Source of the DNA: Lysobacterales bacterium
Lineage (GTDB): Bacteria; Pseudomonadota; Gammaproteobacteria; Xanthomonadales; Marinicellaceae
Length of the DNA: 36,892 nt
NCBI GenBank assembly: GCA_020442635.1
Contig: JAGRJR010000031.1
Location: forward strand, 1 to 36,892
Direction: 5' to 3'
Position numbers and translations under genes: made by a program. Each line of letters starts with the position of its first letter. The stretch's first letter is position 1. Shown here one piece after another: positions 23,990 to 33,462 of this stretch. Below the pieces are notes generated by a model. That model was not told the DNA's origin and did not search any database. It worked only from the letters and a program-made list of their open reading frames with translations.

Positions 23990-25189
23990 ATGCCAATTTT
24001 AAAACAAATAAATAAATGTAAAGTACCTATAAAAATATTTACTGATGACATTACATCCAAAGCCATAGAACAATTGGTTAATATTGCTAACTTACCGATT
24101 GTTCATCATCATATTGCGGCTATGCCTGACGTTCATGTTGGGATAGGGGCTACCGTAGGATCTGTGATTCCAACATTGAATGCAGTTATTCCAGCTGCGG
24201 TAGGTGTGGATATTGGTTGTGGTATGAATGCTGTGAGAACCAGTTTAACCGCTAATGATCTACCTGATAACTTGTATGAAGTGCGAAGACATATAGAGAA
24301 GAGGGTGCCAGTTGGTTTTAATTGGCACAGTGAAACTATGGTCAATCGTTCAACAGTTAATGGTCTGGATAAACCATTGGATGAAATCATTCATAAACAT
24401 CCCGGGATCATGAAAATGTTGAAAAATTTTAATCATACCTGGCATCGCCAACTTGGAACATTAGGTGGAGGCAATCATTTCATCGAACTCTGTCTTGATG
24501 AAAATAATGATGTTTGGATCATGCTGCATTCTGGCTCCAGAGGTATTGGTAATGTTATTGGACGTTACTTTATCAATCTAGCCAAGAAAGACATGCAAAA
24601 GCATCAACTACATTTGCCCGATGTTAATTTGTCTTACTTAAGAGAAGGTACTGACTACTTTGATGATTATACTCATGCAGTAAATTGGGCCCAAGAATAT
24701 GCTTGGGTTAATCGACAAGAAATGTTAAAACTGGTTGTTGATGCACTAAAAGCATCTAAATTACCTGCTTTCACATTGACCATGAAAGCCATCAATTGTC
24801 ACCATAATTACATTTCGCAAGAAACTCATTATGGAGAAAAGGTTTATGTAACCAGAAAGGGTGCTATCAGAGCAGGTTTGGGTGAATATGGTATTATTCC
24901 AGGATCTATGGGTGCCAAATCTTATATCATTGAAGGTAAAGGCTCAAAAGTTTCATTTTGTTCATGTGCTCATGGTGCAGGGAGACAGATGAGCCGTACT
25001 GAGGCCAAGAAAAATTTCAATACCCAAGATTTGCATCAACAAACTACAGGTGTCGAGTGCCGAAAAGATAAGGGTATACTGGATGAAATACCTGGTGCTT
25101 ATAAAGATATAGATCAAGTGATGATGAACCAATCAGATCTTGTTACTGTCAAACATACATTGAAACAGGTGGTCTGTATCAAAGGGTAA
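23990..25189 (+). CDS. rtcB: RNA-splicing ligase RtcB
   Basis: GTP- and Mn-dependent ligase that joins 2',3'-cyclic phosphate (3'-phosphate) and 5'-hydroxyl RNA ends, for repair of cleaved tRNA or rRNA. Signatures are VGVDIGCGMNAVRT with metal and nucleotide residues, GTLGGGNHFIE, LHSGSRGIGN, and CSCAHGAGRQMSRTEAKK, where His328 is the likely guanylylated histidine. The length (399) matches E. coli RtcB (408). A modest site (AAGGGA) precedes the ATG. No rtcA or RtcR sigma-54 activator is adjacent; control may instead rest on the structured leader upstream. A small basic-protein gene follows. Confidence 0.95.
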   Translation: MPILKQINKCKVPIKIFTDDITSKAIEQLVNIANLPIVHHHIAAMPDVHVGIGATVGSVIPTLNAVIPAAVGVDIGCGMNAVRTSLTANDLPDNLYEVRRHIEKRVPVGFNWHSETMVNRSTVNGLDKPLDEIIHKHPGIMKMLKNFNHTWHRQLGTLGGGNHFIELCLDENNDVWIMLHSGSRGIGNVIGRYFINLAKKDMQKHQLHLPDVNLSYLREGTDYFDDYTHAVNWAQEYAWVNRQEMLKLVVDALKASKLPAFTLTMKAINCHHNYISQETHYGEKVYVTRKGAIRAGLGEYGIIPGSMGAKSYIIEGKGSKVSFCSCAHGAGRQMSRTEAKKNFNTQDLHQQTTGVECRKDKGILDEIPGAYKDIDQVMMNQSDLVTVKHTLKQVVCIKG

Positions 25190-25222
25190 TGAGTTTTGAT
25201 TGAAGTTTTCGGGAGAAGAAAG

Positions 25223-25381
25223 ATGATTCAAAAAACAAGAAATTGGGCTGCCAAGTCACCGTTGATGAAAAAAGGCGGTGCACATGACAAGTCCAATAAA
25301 GCAGTCAGACAAAAGGATAAGCAATCCTTGCTACGAAAAATAAGGGCCGATAAATTCGGCCCTTATGATGTTTATAATTAA
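25223..25381 (+). CDS. Small basic protein downstream of rtcB
   Basis: 52 residues from the ATG at 25223, which has a GGGAG site; a TTG at 25196 would add nine residues and is less likely. It is strongly basic, with a core NWAAKSPLMKKGGAHDKSNK and a KDKQSLLRKIRADK helix. I do not recognise the family with certainty. It could bind RNA or the ribosome given its charge and its position 33 bases after rtcB, but that is inference. The last codons overlap an 11-base-pair hairpin that serves as the terminator of the convergent pilin operon. Confidence 0.6.
   Translation: MIQKTRNWAAKSPLMKKGGAHDKSNKAVRQKDKQSLLRKIRADKFGPYDVYN
25336..25366 (-). terminator. Intrinsic terminator of the minor-pilin operon
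   Basis: On the minus strand ATAAGGGCCGA / TCGGCCCTTAT form a perfect 11-base-pair stem with a 5-base loop, followed by TTTTT (25340-25336). It lies 20 bases past the pilE stop. The same bases encode residues near the C terminus of the convergent small basic protein. Confidence 0.85.
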
Positions 25382-25386
25382 AAAAA

Positions 25387-25785
25387 TTAATCCCAACAAC
25401 CACTGGTTGGTGTTTTTACACCCAAATGGTTTATGGTGAATGTTAAACAATCTGTATCTTCAGTTTGCCCTTTTCTGGCGCTAGCTGTGACGGTATAGGT
25501 GGTGTTGGTTGAGGCAAGTTCTATCAGATAATTTTTATCATTACTTGCTGCTGGTGCAGGAAAAATAGTATTTAACTTAATTTCTGTAGCATTTCCATAT
25601 CTGTTGGTATTTGCATAATGTCTTTCTTGCATGTGTGCCACTTGCATTAAAGCATTAACCGCTTCAGTTCTTTTTGAGCGCAAAACATAATTACGATAAT
25701 TAGGTAATGCATAAGACACCACTAATGCAATAATTACAATAACTACCATTGCTTCTATTAATGAAAACCCCTTAAGTTTATTCAT
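25387..25785 (-). CDS. pilE: Type IV minor pilin PilE
   Basis: 132 residues. A short prepilin leader KLKG is followed by FSLIEAMVVIVIIALVVSYA, with Glu at position 5 of the mature protein, as required by the PilD peptidase and for assembly. The globular part contains RSKRTEAVNALMQVAHMQER and two cysteines near the C terminus (TDCLTF and SGCWD) that can form the D-region disulfide. It is the last gene of the operon, 14 bases after the pilY1 stop, with an AGGA site. PilE here is the minor pilin of the fimU-pilE cluster, not the major pilin. Confidence 0.92.
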   Translation of the reverse strand: MNKLKGFSLIEAMVVIVIIALVVSYALPNYRNYVLRSKRTEAVNALMQVAHMQERHYANTNRYGNATEIKLNTIFPAPAASNDKNYLIELASTNTTYTVTASARKGQTEDTDCLTFTINHLGVKTPTSGCWD

Positions 25786-25799
25786 ATCAGCATCCTTTA

Positions 25800-28700
25800 T
25801 TAAATATCAATACGATTCCAGCTGCGACGCCGCCAAGTAAAATCTGGAATGGTTATCGTTGTATCATTACACTCTTCACCTTCTTCACAGTTTGTGCCAC
25901 CATCATCTGTACTGATAATTAAAATTTCACCACCACCAGCAAAGCCTATAGGTGTAATGCCAAAAACCTGATTTTCAATGTATACGCCGTCAGCCGTTCC
26001 ATCTCTCAATACAGAACCACCTGCAGGTTGTCCTCCGGTTCTGTTATCGGCAACCATTACCCAACTTGCTCCTCCAGTGGAACAACCTGTATTCGCTGTT
26101 GGTAAATAGGATGCGTATACCAATAAGTGTGCACTTGCACGTGATGCCATTTTTGCAATAACCCTTTCACCCAACTCTGGTAATTTAACGTACCAGCCAA
26201 GATCAGTTGCTTTATCTACCGGATTATTAGTAAAGGTACGCTCATCACCACTGGCAGTTATTTCTTGTTCAACCATTTGGTCGTTATGAACACCTAAAAT
26301 ATCTATCGGATAAACTGATGCACCATAACCTTGATCCAAGATACCACCTGTGTACTGATAAATATCTGGTGGAATCACTGTTCTGTCTGTGAGTTCAATG
26401 TATTTTCCTGTGCCAAAATGAACCATCACATCTCTGGGTGAATTGGAATAGTTAATATATTGTGTCAGTCTTAATGGAGTGGCGATCGGTACTTGATATG
26501 GATTGATACTTTTAATCATTTTCTCCATTGGATAACCGTTTTCGTTTAAATCAATACGATAGATGTCACCTCGTAAATCACCTACAAAAATAACGTCTCC
26601 AGTAATGTCATATTTTACATCTGAAACAACTGCGCCAGCCATGCCATTCGGTCTGGTATATGAGCCTTCTCCTGTGGTGAATTTTTTCACTAAAGAACCA
26701 TCTACAATATCAACCATATACAACACCGATTGGCCTGTTCCTTGTAACCCGTCATTGACAATACTGTTATAGCCATTAGGTAGTAAAGCCACCCATTTGT
26801 TATCAGGAAGTCTGGTGATGAATGGTTCACCATAGCTGTAACCCATTTCAACATCGTTCTTTTCTGTAAATTCCCAAAGTACGCTTGGGTTATTAGGGTC
26901 AGTAATGTCCAAAGCGTAATAGCCTTGTCCACCTAACCTCAACCCTCCAACTGCGATGGTTTTCCAGCCTCCAGTTGCTCCGCCTATATAGACATCACGT
27001 ACAATAGGCGTAGAATCTACATAATTTTGATGTGTATAGTCTGGATCTGTTAATAAGTGAATATTATCCAAGGCTTGGCTAGGAATGAATGCCCATTTTT
27101 CAATCCCGGTATTGGCATCAAATGCATGTAACATTCCATCATTGGCGCCTACCAATAAAATGTTTTGTCGTGTGGCATTATCAGCCTTAAAGTCTTTGTA
27201 CTCTCTATTTCCATACGTGTTGTCATCTTGTTTGATATTTGAGTCATTAGGAAAAGCATCATCGTTATAGCTTTCACTTGGCCCCCTAACCACTTTAGCT
27301 GAGGAATGGATGACATCACCAAGCAAGACTCGACGATCTCTGAATACGCCACCATTTCTTTTTTCAAGACTACGATCACCGCGTAAATAATCAATAACTT
27401 GTGGAATGGTTGCGGTTAAATTCAGAACTTGCTTTGCTTTAGCCAATTGTAAAACATGATGTGTACTTAATGAGCCATCTTCAAAATTATGTTGTGTTTT
27501 ACTGAATCGATCATATGTGAAAATTTTTCGGTTATCTGGAGTTGGGTTTTGTGCAACATCTGCTCCTCCCAAAGCTCCACATGGACCTCCTGTTAACAAA
27601 CAAGCTGCATCCCACTGATTATTCCCAAGCGTACCATCTGCTGTTACTTCTTGCGAAATTACTGAGCCACTCCAGTCAGAAGAGTCAAAGCTGGTTCTGT
27701 AAAGATTGGTATTTTCAGTGATAATGTTTGATGAAATGGTTGCGACGGAACTTGAGCCAGTTCGACGGTTTTTGAGTCGTTCTAATAATGCAGTGAGCGC
27801 ATGTTCCAACTGTCCTGGTGATCTTACATTAAGGAATTCACCTCTGCTGTTTAAAGCGGCATGCCACATGTCATCCAATTCTGCATCTTTTGCTTGATTA
27901 CCCCTTGCTGTTGTTGGCCAAGTCTCGTTCCCACGTCGGTAATCATAAAATACAGGTGGGTTAACCACACGATAATCAATGGTTCCATCTGGTCGGATCA
28001 CTTCTTCCAGTTGAGGCATGTCGTTAACACCTTTAAGACCAAAACCAATGACAAAGTTCACGACATGCTGCCAGTTTGCTGGGTCGTTTGCCGGATTCCA
28101 GAATACACCTTCATCTTCCCACCACTCTTGAGCCACCAAGTCCTCCCAAACAGAACCGTCAGCGCGTTCACCTGTACTAAAATAACGCGGGACTCTGTTT
28201 GCTAGGTGTGGATGTATATCTCTTGCCCAGTAATGGAAGGTGAGATCTGCAAAAGTTCTGGTGTCGTTGTTTTTATATATCGCTGATTCGCCTGAACCAG
28301 TGTAGGTAAAATTACCTACGGAAGAGCCTACTTTTTCATCGGTATAACTGCTGTAGTCAGTAGAAGGGCCATTGGCATAGTTATTGGTTAAAACTACATG
28401 AAAATTTTGTTGGCATTCTAATTCATCGGCCACACTGGAGCCAACTCCATCTTTATAATACCATTGGTGATTGTTTTCAAATTGTATACCTGCCTCAATC
28501 ATGGCGTTATTCATGGCATCGCTGCCGCCGCCTTTAAGACCAAATAACCAATCCCATAATGCATCTCTATGTGTACCGCGCATAGGCATCATATCCACTT
28601 CAAAAGCATTATTTTGTTTAAAACTTTGCCATGCTATTTTAAACTTTTCATCCAATACTCCCATGGCTCTTGATGCAGAGGATTTAATGAGCATGTTTCT

Positions 28701-29312
28701 GGTTTTATAGTAAGAATACCAGTTGGCAAAATTTTGCTTTTGAGCATCCGGTATTGTGACTAAGGTATAATTGTTTTTATCACCATAATCAGTGGCATTG
28801 TCGTCAAAGTCATAATAATAGGCATGTTCTCCATTTTGATTGCCGTTGGCAAAATTATTACCATTACATTGTATCGAGTTGTAGGAAACCAATAATCTGT
28901 AGCTAGAACTCAGATTAGTTGTGCCGCAATCACTATCTCCCTCATTTGCAGTGTTAAATCCATCATTCCAAGCTGAGGTAAAATCTGAGTTTGGAAAGGA
29001 GGTTCCATCAGCCCTTAATGGCGGGTTATAGGTGAAATTTGGATTGTAATAAATGACATTGACTTCAGGTGCTGCAACAGCTTCCCTAAATCGAGGTAAA
29101 TTTTCTTCGAAATCTTCTACATAAAACAGTGAAGTTTTTTGAGTCTTTGAAGAATTATCAAAAGACAAAGCAATGGCAGGAGGTACCTATTGCTGCAAAA
29201 AAAGAGGTACATCTGTTAAATTCATAGGTACTGCAGAACTGGCACCACTGAATGCAACGAACAAAGCAGCTGTCATTGATTTGCATGCAATTTTTGTTTT
29301 CTTATAAGCCAT
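25800..29312 (-). pseudogene. pilY1: pilY1 interrupted by an in-frame amber codon
   Basis: Pilus tip adhesin and retraction regulator. The natural start is the ATG at 29312 with AGGTG ahead, followed by a signal peptide (about 1-27) and the family motif VPLFLQQ. Codon 42 is TAG (29189-29187), then the same frame goes on VPPAIALSFDNS and stays open for 1122 more residues. If read through it would be about 1170 residues. The C-terminal beta-propeller is clear (LLVGANDGMLHAFDANTG, VFVGDLRGD). The MIDAS-like DNSSK lacks the last Ser of DxSxS. Restart at TTG 29168 would lack a signal peptide and so would not be exported. A C-to-T change from CAG is the simplest origin; a sequencing error is possible. 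Confidence 0.85.
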
Positions 29313-29324
29313 GATATTCACCTT

Positions 29325-29891
29325 TTAATTGGTTCGGGTTGAAAAGACAGATTCAACCATATCTATAATTTTACCATCACCACTGACAGATCTGGCCGTG
29401 ATTCGATAGTTACGTAACAGTCCAGCCGATCCTTGATAACCATCGTCACCAAATTCTGCAAGTCCAACTACACCGCCTCCAGCAGAAATTTCTTCAATGA
29501 TATATCTTGGGTTTTTAAAAAGTTTTGCTTCACCCTCTGAGTTAGAGGTAAAGTCAACGTGATGTTCTGTTCCCAAGTCAACCCACTCTCTACTGGATCT
29601 GAAAGCTGCTGCACCTGGAGCATCAAAAGTAAAGACGCCGAAAGTTGCTTCCTCATCCGCAACCAGTGCCAAGCCATTACTGGTCGCATAATAATTCCAA
29701 AGATAATCTTCGGCAGCCCTGAGGGCGCTCTCGGCACCACTTTCTGCCATGGTTCTGTTACGTAAACTGGCTGCCATTTTTTCTTCTAATGCTGTGTTTT
29801 TCATTGACGTTGTACCAATAAAGGTCAATATCAGCATCAAGATCAAACCCATTATTAAAGTAGCGCCACGTTGTTTTTTATATGAGTTCAT
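29325..29891 (-). CDS. pilX: Type IV pilus assembly protein PilX
   Basis: 188 residues from the ATG at 29891, chosen because GGAG lies seven bases ahead; a GTG at 29897 is too close to that site. The N terminus KKQRG-ATLIMGLILMLIL is a PilX-type hydrophobic start without the usual Glu5, followed by MAASLRNRTMAESGAESALR, the typical PilX helix. It works with PilV, PilW and PilY1 to start pilus assembly. It sits 12 bases upstream of the pilY1 ATG and overlaps nothing. Confidence 0.9.
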   Translation of the reverse strand: MNSYKKQRGATLIMGLILMLILTFIGTTSMKNTALEEKMAASLRNRTMAESGAESALRAAEDYLWNYYATSNGLALVADEEATFGVFTFDAPGAAAFRSSREWVDLGTEHHVDFTSNSEGEAKLFKNPRYIIEEISAGGGVVGLAEFGDDGYQGSAGLLRNYRITARSVSGDGKIIDMVESVFSTRTN

Positions 29892-29903
29892 ATTCACACT
29901 CCA

Positions 29904-31173
29904 TTACAGGTTTAGAGAGTTCAAAGAAATGGTTTGAACAAACTCTCTCCTGTACATCTTTCTCGGATTAATTTGTGAAGGAATGGTTGTTGGTACTTGT
30001 GGTGTACTACCATCAACCGAATATACATATGTTTCCTGAGCATCTGCTGTGCTGTTATAAATTGTATTCAGTAACATATGCACCCTGATTGCGAAAACAG
30101 AGCGCCATAGACATCCGGTTCCGTTATACATTGGATTTATTGATAAATCATCAGGCGGAACAGGCGGCGTAACACAACTAGAAACAAGTCCTGTTTGCAC
30201 TTCGTTAGCTGTTAAATATGCAGAAGTTCCATCTGCAAACTTCACACCGTAAAACACATCAAATCTTTCAACACCTTCAGCAACTTCAGTGGGTGTTTCA
30301 TTATTTTTCACTCGATATAAACTGCTGATTAAATTATTTGGGCTTGAAGGATCGGTTTTTAGTCCGACATAATAAGAAACTGTTTCGTAATGTTTGGTAA
30401 AATTATAAACTTGTGTCATTGAGCTTTTTGAGGCCCAATCAACAGAAGCAGGGTTTAAACCAGAATCATTTGTGATACTTAATTTATTATCTGGTTGTAC
30501 AGTTGCGTTGGCGATCAGTGATTTGTAACAGTTCCCAATGAGAATTTGATCACCGCTTTCCAAAAGGAGAGGCTTTGCAGTGGGATCCTGTGCTAGTTTA
30601 ACAATAGTGTCTGTGCTTTTAAATCCAGTGTCATCAATAAGTACGCCTCGAGATTTCAGTAGTCTCATCGTCAAAACATCGGTTAAGTATGCGCGACTTC
30701 CAGCAGATGTTCCTGCTCCAGGAACAACACCATATGGGTTCCCACCTGGACTGACATCAATAGCAGGTAAACAGTTTCCATCTATGTCACATTCATGACC
30801 TCTTAGAAAATACTGAGGATCAATTAATTGATCAGCATTGTTAGGTAAGCCATTGGTGAGTTGTACTGTGGTGTAAAATGGTTTGACTGCAAACCCCTGG
30901 TCGATATATCTTGGACTTTCCATTGAAATAGATGCACAAGGTTGAAAGCCAACATTTTCGATGTCACTTTTAATCCTTTGCATTAAAAAACGTCCATTTT
31001 CTTGTAATCTTGCCAAACCGTTTTGGGCAATATTCATCTGTGACGTATTGGCAAAAATTCTGGTCAAAGCCAAAAGTAAAATCAAACCAATTAACATGGC
31101 TATCATCAGTTCAATTAATGAAAAACCTGTTATTTTTGAATATGTTGATTGCTTTTTTTTAATTCATCTTCAT
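29904..31173 (-). pseudogene. pilW: pilW with disrupted start
   Basis: PilW-type minor pilin. The conserved frame reads KITG-FSLIELMIAMLIG and then continues open for about 400 residues (NGLARLQENGRFLMQRI). In that frame there is no ATG, GTG or TTG between the TGA at 31166-31164 and the mature N terminus: the only in-frame options are ATT (31163) or an ATA. The expected ATG AAG ATG at 31173, two bases after the pilV stop, runs into TAA after four codons. Removing one A between that ATG and ATT would restore a normal prepilin leader MKMIKKKQS. The internal ATG at 31106 would delete the PilD site. It is either a frameshift mutation, a sequencing error or a rare ATT start. Confidence 0.8.
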
Positions 31174-31175
31174 TT

Positions 31176-31703
31176 CTACGGCTGTATAAGAATTTTCACG
31201 CTTTGGTCCTCAGATCCAGATTCATTAATTTCGCTCCATGAAATTGTTATCCTACAAACTCCGGGAAAGGGAGGATATGCCACCCACAACCCAGCATTAA
31301 TAACGCCTGGAGGCAGTGTATGCGTTTCACAATCAATGTTCCCTGTTGAATTTGGTAATATTTGTTGTAGCGACCTGTACCAACTTTCTTTATCCAAATC
31401 TGCCAGTTGAGCAGGTGTACACGGCGTAGCGGCAGAGCAGGTAGTTGATCCATTGACAACTTGGCCGTTATAGTTTCCTTCCCATAATCCGGCTAAGTTA
31501 GCCCTCATTCTGCTGACAATATCTATAGTTAATATACTGGCTTGAGAGCGCATATAACCATTGTGGTTACCTCGCATAGAAAGTGTCATAATACTGGCAA
31601 CGCCCACCAGAGCAAATGAAAAAATAACAAGAGAAATAAGAATCTCTATTAAAGAAAATCCCTCTTGAAGGTTTGGCTTGTTTTTGCTTAAAAATATTTT
31701 CAT
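31176..31703 (-). CDS. pilV: Type IV minor pilin PilV
   Basis: 175 residues. The prepilin leader ends QEG and the mature part starts FSLIEILISLVIFSFALVGV, with Glu5. Next comes the PilV-type MTLSMRGNHNGYMRSQASIL. Four cysteines in the globular part (TTCSAATPCTP, IDCETH, GVCRIT) are compatible with two disulfides. It overlaps the fimT-like gene by 4 bases (ATGA). It ends with TAG, so TAG is a working stop in this genome, which bears on the pilY1 amber. Confidence 0.92.
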   Translation of the reverse strand: MKIFLSKNKPNLQEGFSLIEILISLVIFSFALVGVASIMTLSMRGNHNGYMRSQASILTIDIVSRMRANLAGLWEGNYNGQVVNGSTTCSAATPCTPAQLADLDKESWYRSLQQILPNSTGNIDCETHTLPPGVINAGLWVAYPPFPGVCRITISWSEINESGSEDQSVKILIQP

Positions 31704-32191
31704 TTAGGCACAGTCCTCACGCTTACTGTTCCAGCTGCCGCAACAAAAATTGTCTTGTTTTCTGGTAACTTTGGGTGTGTGATTGAAATGATTCTTTCTG
31801 CCGCACTTTTTAAACTTCCAAGTGAAGTAAATGACAATGAAGCATGATCTTCCGTGTCTGATAATACAAGATTAGCATTTGTAAAAGCTGTTTCACGAAG
31901 TTGTTCTTCATTTGTGTCTTTAACACCATTATCATTCACGTCTACATAAATAACCCAGCCATCGGTCCACTCGTCTGAGGGTTTGACAACTACAGGATAT
32001 GATCGATTAATGGCTTCTGATCTGGCAAATACCAAATCCAACTGTAACAAGTTCACTTCATTTTTTACTTGATTTCTTAGCAACAAGCCTCTCATTGGGC
32101 CAATCGAAAAAGTAATTAATATTGCTAAAATGGCAATTGTAACTACAAGTTCAATAATGGTGTAACCAAATGTGTTTTTTCTCATTTTCAT
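31700..32191 (-). CDS. fimT: FimT/FimU-type pseudopilin
   Basis: 163 residues and first gene of the minor-pilin operon. The leader ends FG and the mature protein starts YTIIELVVTIAILAILITFS, with Glu5. The downstream part has the GspH/FimT pattern: NEVNLLQLDLVFARSEAINR, then a beta-rich domain with WTDGWVIYVDVNDNGVKD, typical of the GW.vF.D.N.NG motif. FimU would fit the operon order equally well. The start is ATG 32191; a second ATG two codons later is possible. The ribosome site is weak. Confidence 0.88.
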   Translation of the reverse strand: MKMRKNTFGYTIIELVVTIAILAILITFSIGPMRGLLLRNQVKNEVNLLQLDLVFARSEAINRSYPVVVKPSDEWTDGWVIYVDVNDNGVKDTNEEQLRETAFTNANLVLSDTEDHASLSFTSLGSLKSAAERIISITHPKLPENKTIFVAAAGTVSVRTVPK

Positions 32192-32496
32192 AGTAAACGC
32201 TAAACTTTTACTACTTCAAATTACCATAAATGGTTAATGTTGTTAATTTATTTAGTGTTTATTTAAAATAATGTGGCATTTGAAATTAAATTGTGTAAAC
32301 CGAGTCGTATTTTAATGATTGTAGTAGGTAATAGTGACCTTATTTGTAATTTAAATCTAGTGATTGGGTTATTACTGTTTAAACCATGAAAATTGGTTTT
32401 TTGAACTAGGGTTGTGTCGAAAAAATACCCTTGATTAATTACACAGAATTTTTTAAACATATTTGTTAAAGTTGTTTTTGTAGTAGTGAGGAATTT
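32192..32496. other. AT-rich divergent intergenic region
   Basis: This 305-base gap separates the minor-pilin operon (minus) from the propeller protein gene (plus) and must hold both promoters. I see no convincing sigma-70 box pair. A small hairpin AAACCA / TGGTTT (32381-32399) followed by T's, and AGGGT / ACCCT around a 14-base loop near 32407-32432, are weak. A 65-codon minus-strand ORF here has no family features and is probably chance. Confidence 0.6.
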
Positions 32497-33414
32497 ATGT
32501 TTTTTAAAACTTTTTTATTGTTGTTTACCCAATTTGTGATTGCGGCTGAACTAAAACCGGCGACTTATTTTGAAATCCATGGTTTACATGTGAGAGATTT
32601 TACTTTAAGTGTCGATGGACAAGAGTTTTACACAACTATGGAAAGTATCGGTAAAGATGCTTCTCAAATCATAAAATTAAAGAAAACTCCAACTGGCTGG
32701 AGTGAGCCAGAAATAGCTTCTTTTTCGGGTCAATTTAAGGATTTGGAGCCTTTTTTACATCCCAATGGGTTACAGTTGTTTTTTGCTTCTAACCGAAATT
32801 TAGAACAATCAGCTGCCACAGAACAATTTGATATCTGGATGGTTGAGCGTACAACCAGTAATGATGACTGGGGTAAACCAATCAAATTAAATGAACACAT
32901 TAATACACCAGATGCAAATGAGTTTTATCCCAGTGTTTCAAATAATGGTAATTTGTATTTTACTGCGTCCAAAAATAATGGTCTGGGTAAGGAAGATATT
33001 TACGTAAGTCGTTTGATTGATGGTCAATACTCCCAAGCAGAAATTCTTCCAGAGACAGTAAATACAGCCACTTATGAGTTCAATACCTATATCAGCCCGG
33101 ATGAAAAGATACTGCTTTTTTCGTCATTTGGCCGCCAGGATGGTATGGGTGGAGGTGATTTATATTTGAGTCATCGTGTTAATGATGAATGGCAACAGGC
33201 ACAAAACCTGGGAGATCAAATTAACTCTAAACAGCTTGATTATTGTCCTTTTTATGATGCCAAAGCGCAAACTTTGTACTGGACCAGTGCCCGTTCGCAA
33301 TTAAAATCAATGGATGATCAACCTAAAAACTACCAGCAATGGTTGAAGTTATACACTACTGGAGAGAATGGTTTAAGTAAAATTTACAGCACAAAAATTT
33401 CTTTAGCTCAATGA
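32497..33414 (+). CDS. Exported PD40 beta-propeller protein
   Basis: 305 residues with a short signal peptide (about 1-17). It has WD40-like/TolB-type PD40 repeats: LEPFLHPNGLQLFFASNRN, EFYPSVSNNGNLYFTASKN, EFNTYISPDEKILLFSSFG and DYCPFYDAKAQTLYWTSAR, which make a four- to six-blade propeller. GKEDIYVSR and GGDLYLS are characteristic of this group. It probably binds a ligand or protein in the periplasm; no enzyme motif is visible. A GAGG site precedes the ATG. A bidirectional terminator follows. Confidence 0.85.
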   Translation: MFFKTFLLLFTQFVIAAELKPATYFEIHGLHVRDFTLSVDGQEFYTTMESIGKDASQIIKLKKTPTGWSEPEIASFSGQFKDLEPFLHPNGLQLFFASNRNLEQSAATEQFDIWMVERTTSNDDWGKPIKLNEHINTPDANEFYPSVSNNGNLYFTASKNNGLGKEDIYVSRLIDGQYSQAEILPETVNTATYEFNTYISPDEKILLFSSFGRQDGMGGGDLYLSHRVNDEWQQAQNLGDQINSKQLDYCPFYDAKAQTLYWTSARSQLKSMDDQPKNYQQWLKLYTTGENGLSKIYSTKISLAQ

Positions 33415-33438
33415 AAAGGCTGAAAAAATCAGCCTTTT
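33414..33438. terminator. Bidirectional intrinsic terminator
   Basis: AAAAGGCTGA (33414-33423) pairs with TCAGCCTTTT (33429-33438) over a five-A loop. It begins at the stop codon of the propeller gene and lies 25 bases past the fabI stop on the other strand, so it can end both convergent transcripts. Confidence 0.85.
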
Positions 33439-33462
33439 CTACGCAATTTTATAAAATAAATT

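Noticed and set aside
26563..28710. Several plus-strand ORFs inside pilY1
   Set aside because: All lie antisense to the long pilY1 frame and show no recognisable protein features.
29187..29189. Recoded TAG (pyrrolysine-like or programmed read-through)
   Set aside because: No pyl genes in the window, TAG serves as the pilV stop, and VPP follows as in normal PilY1. A nonsense mutation or error is simpler, though not proven.
31153..31160. A8 tract as a phase-variation switch for pilW
   Set aside because: The ATG frame meets TAA at the first A's of the tract, so changing its length cannot by itself restore the prepilin frame.
32263..32460. 65-codon minus-strand ORF in the intergenic gap
   Set aside because: No ribosome site, no family features, and it lies in AT-rich promoter DNA.
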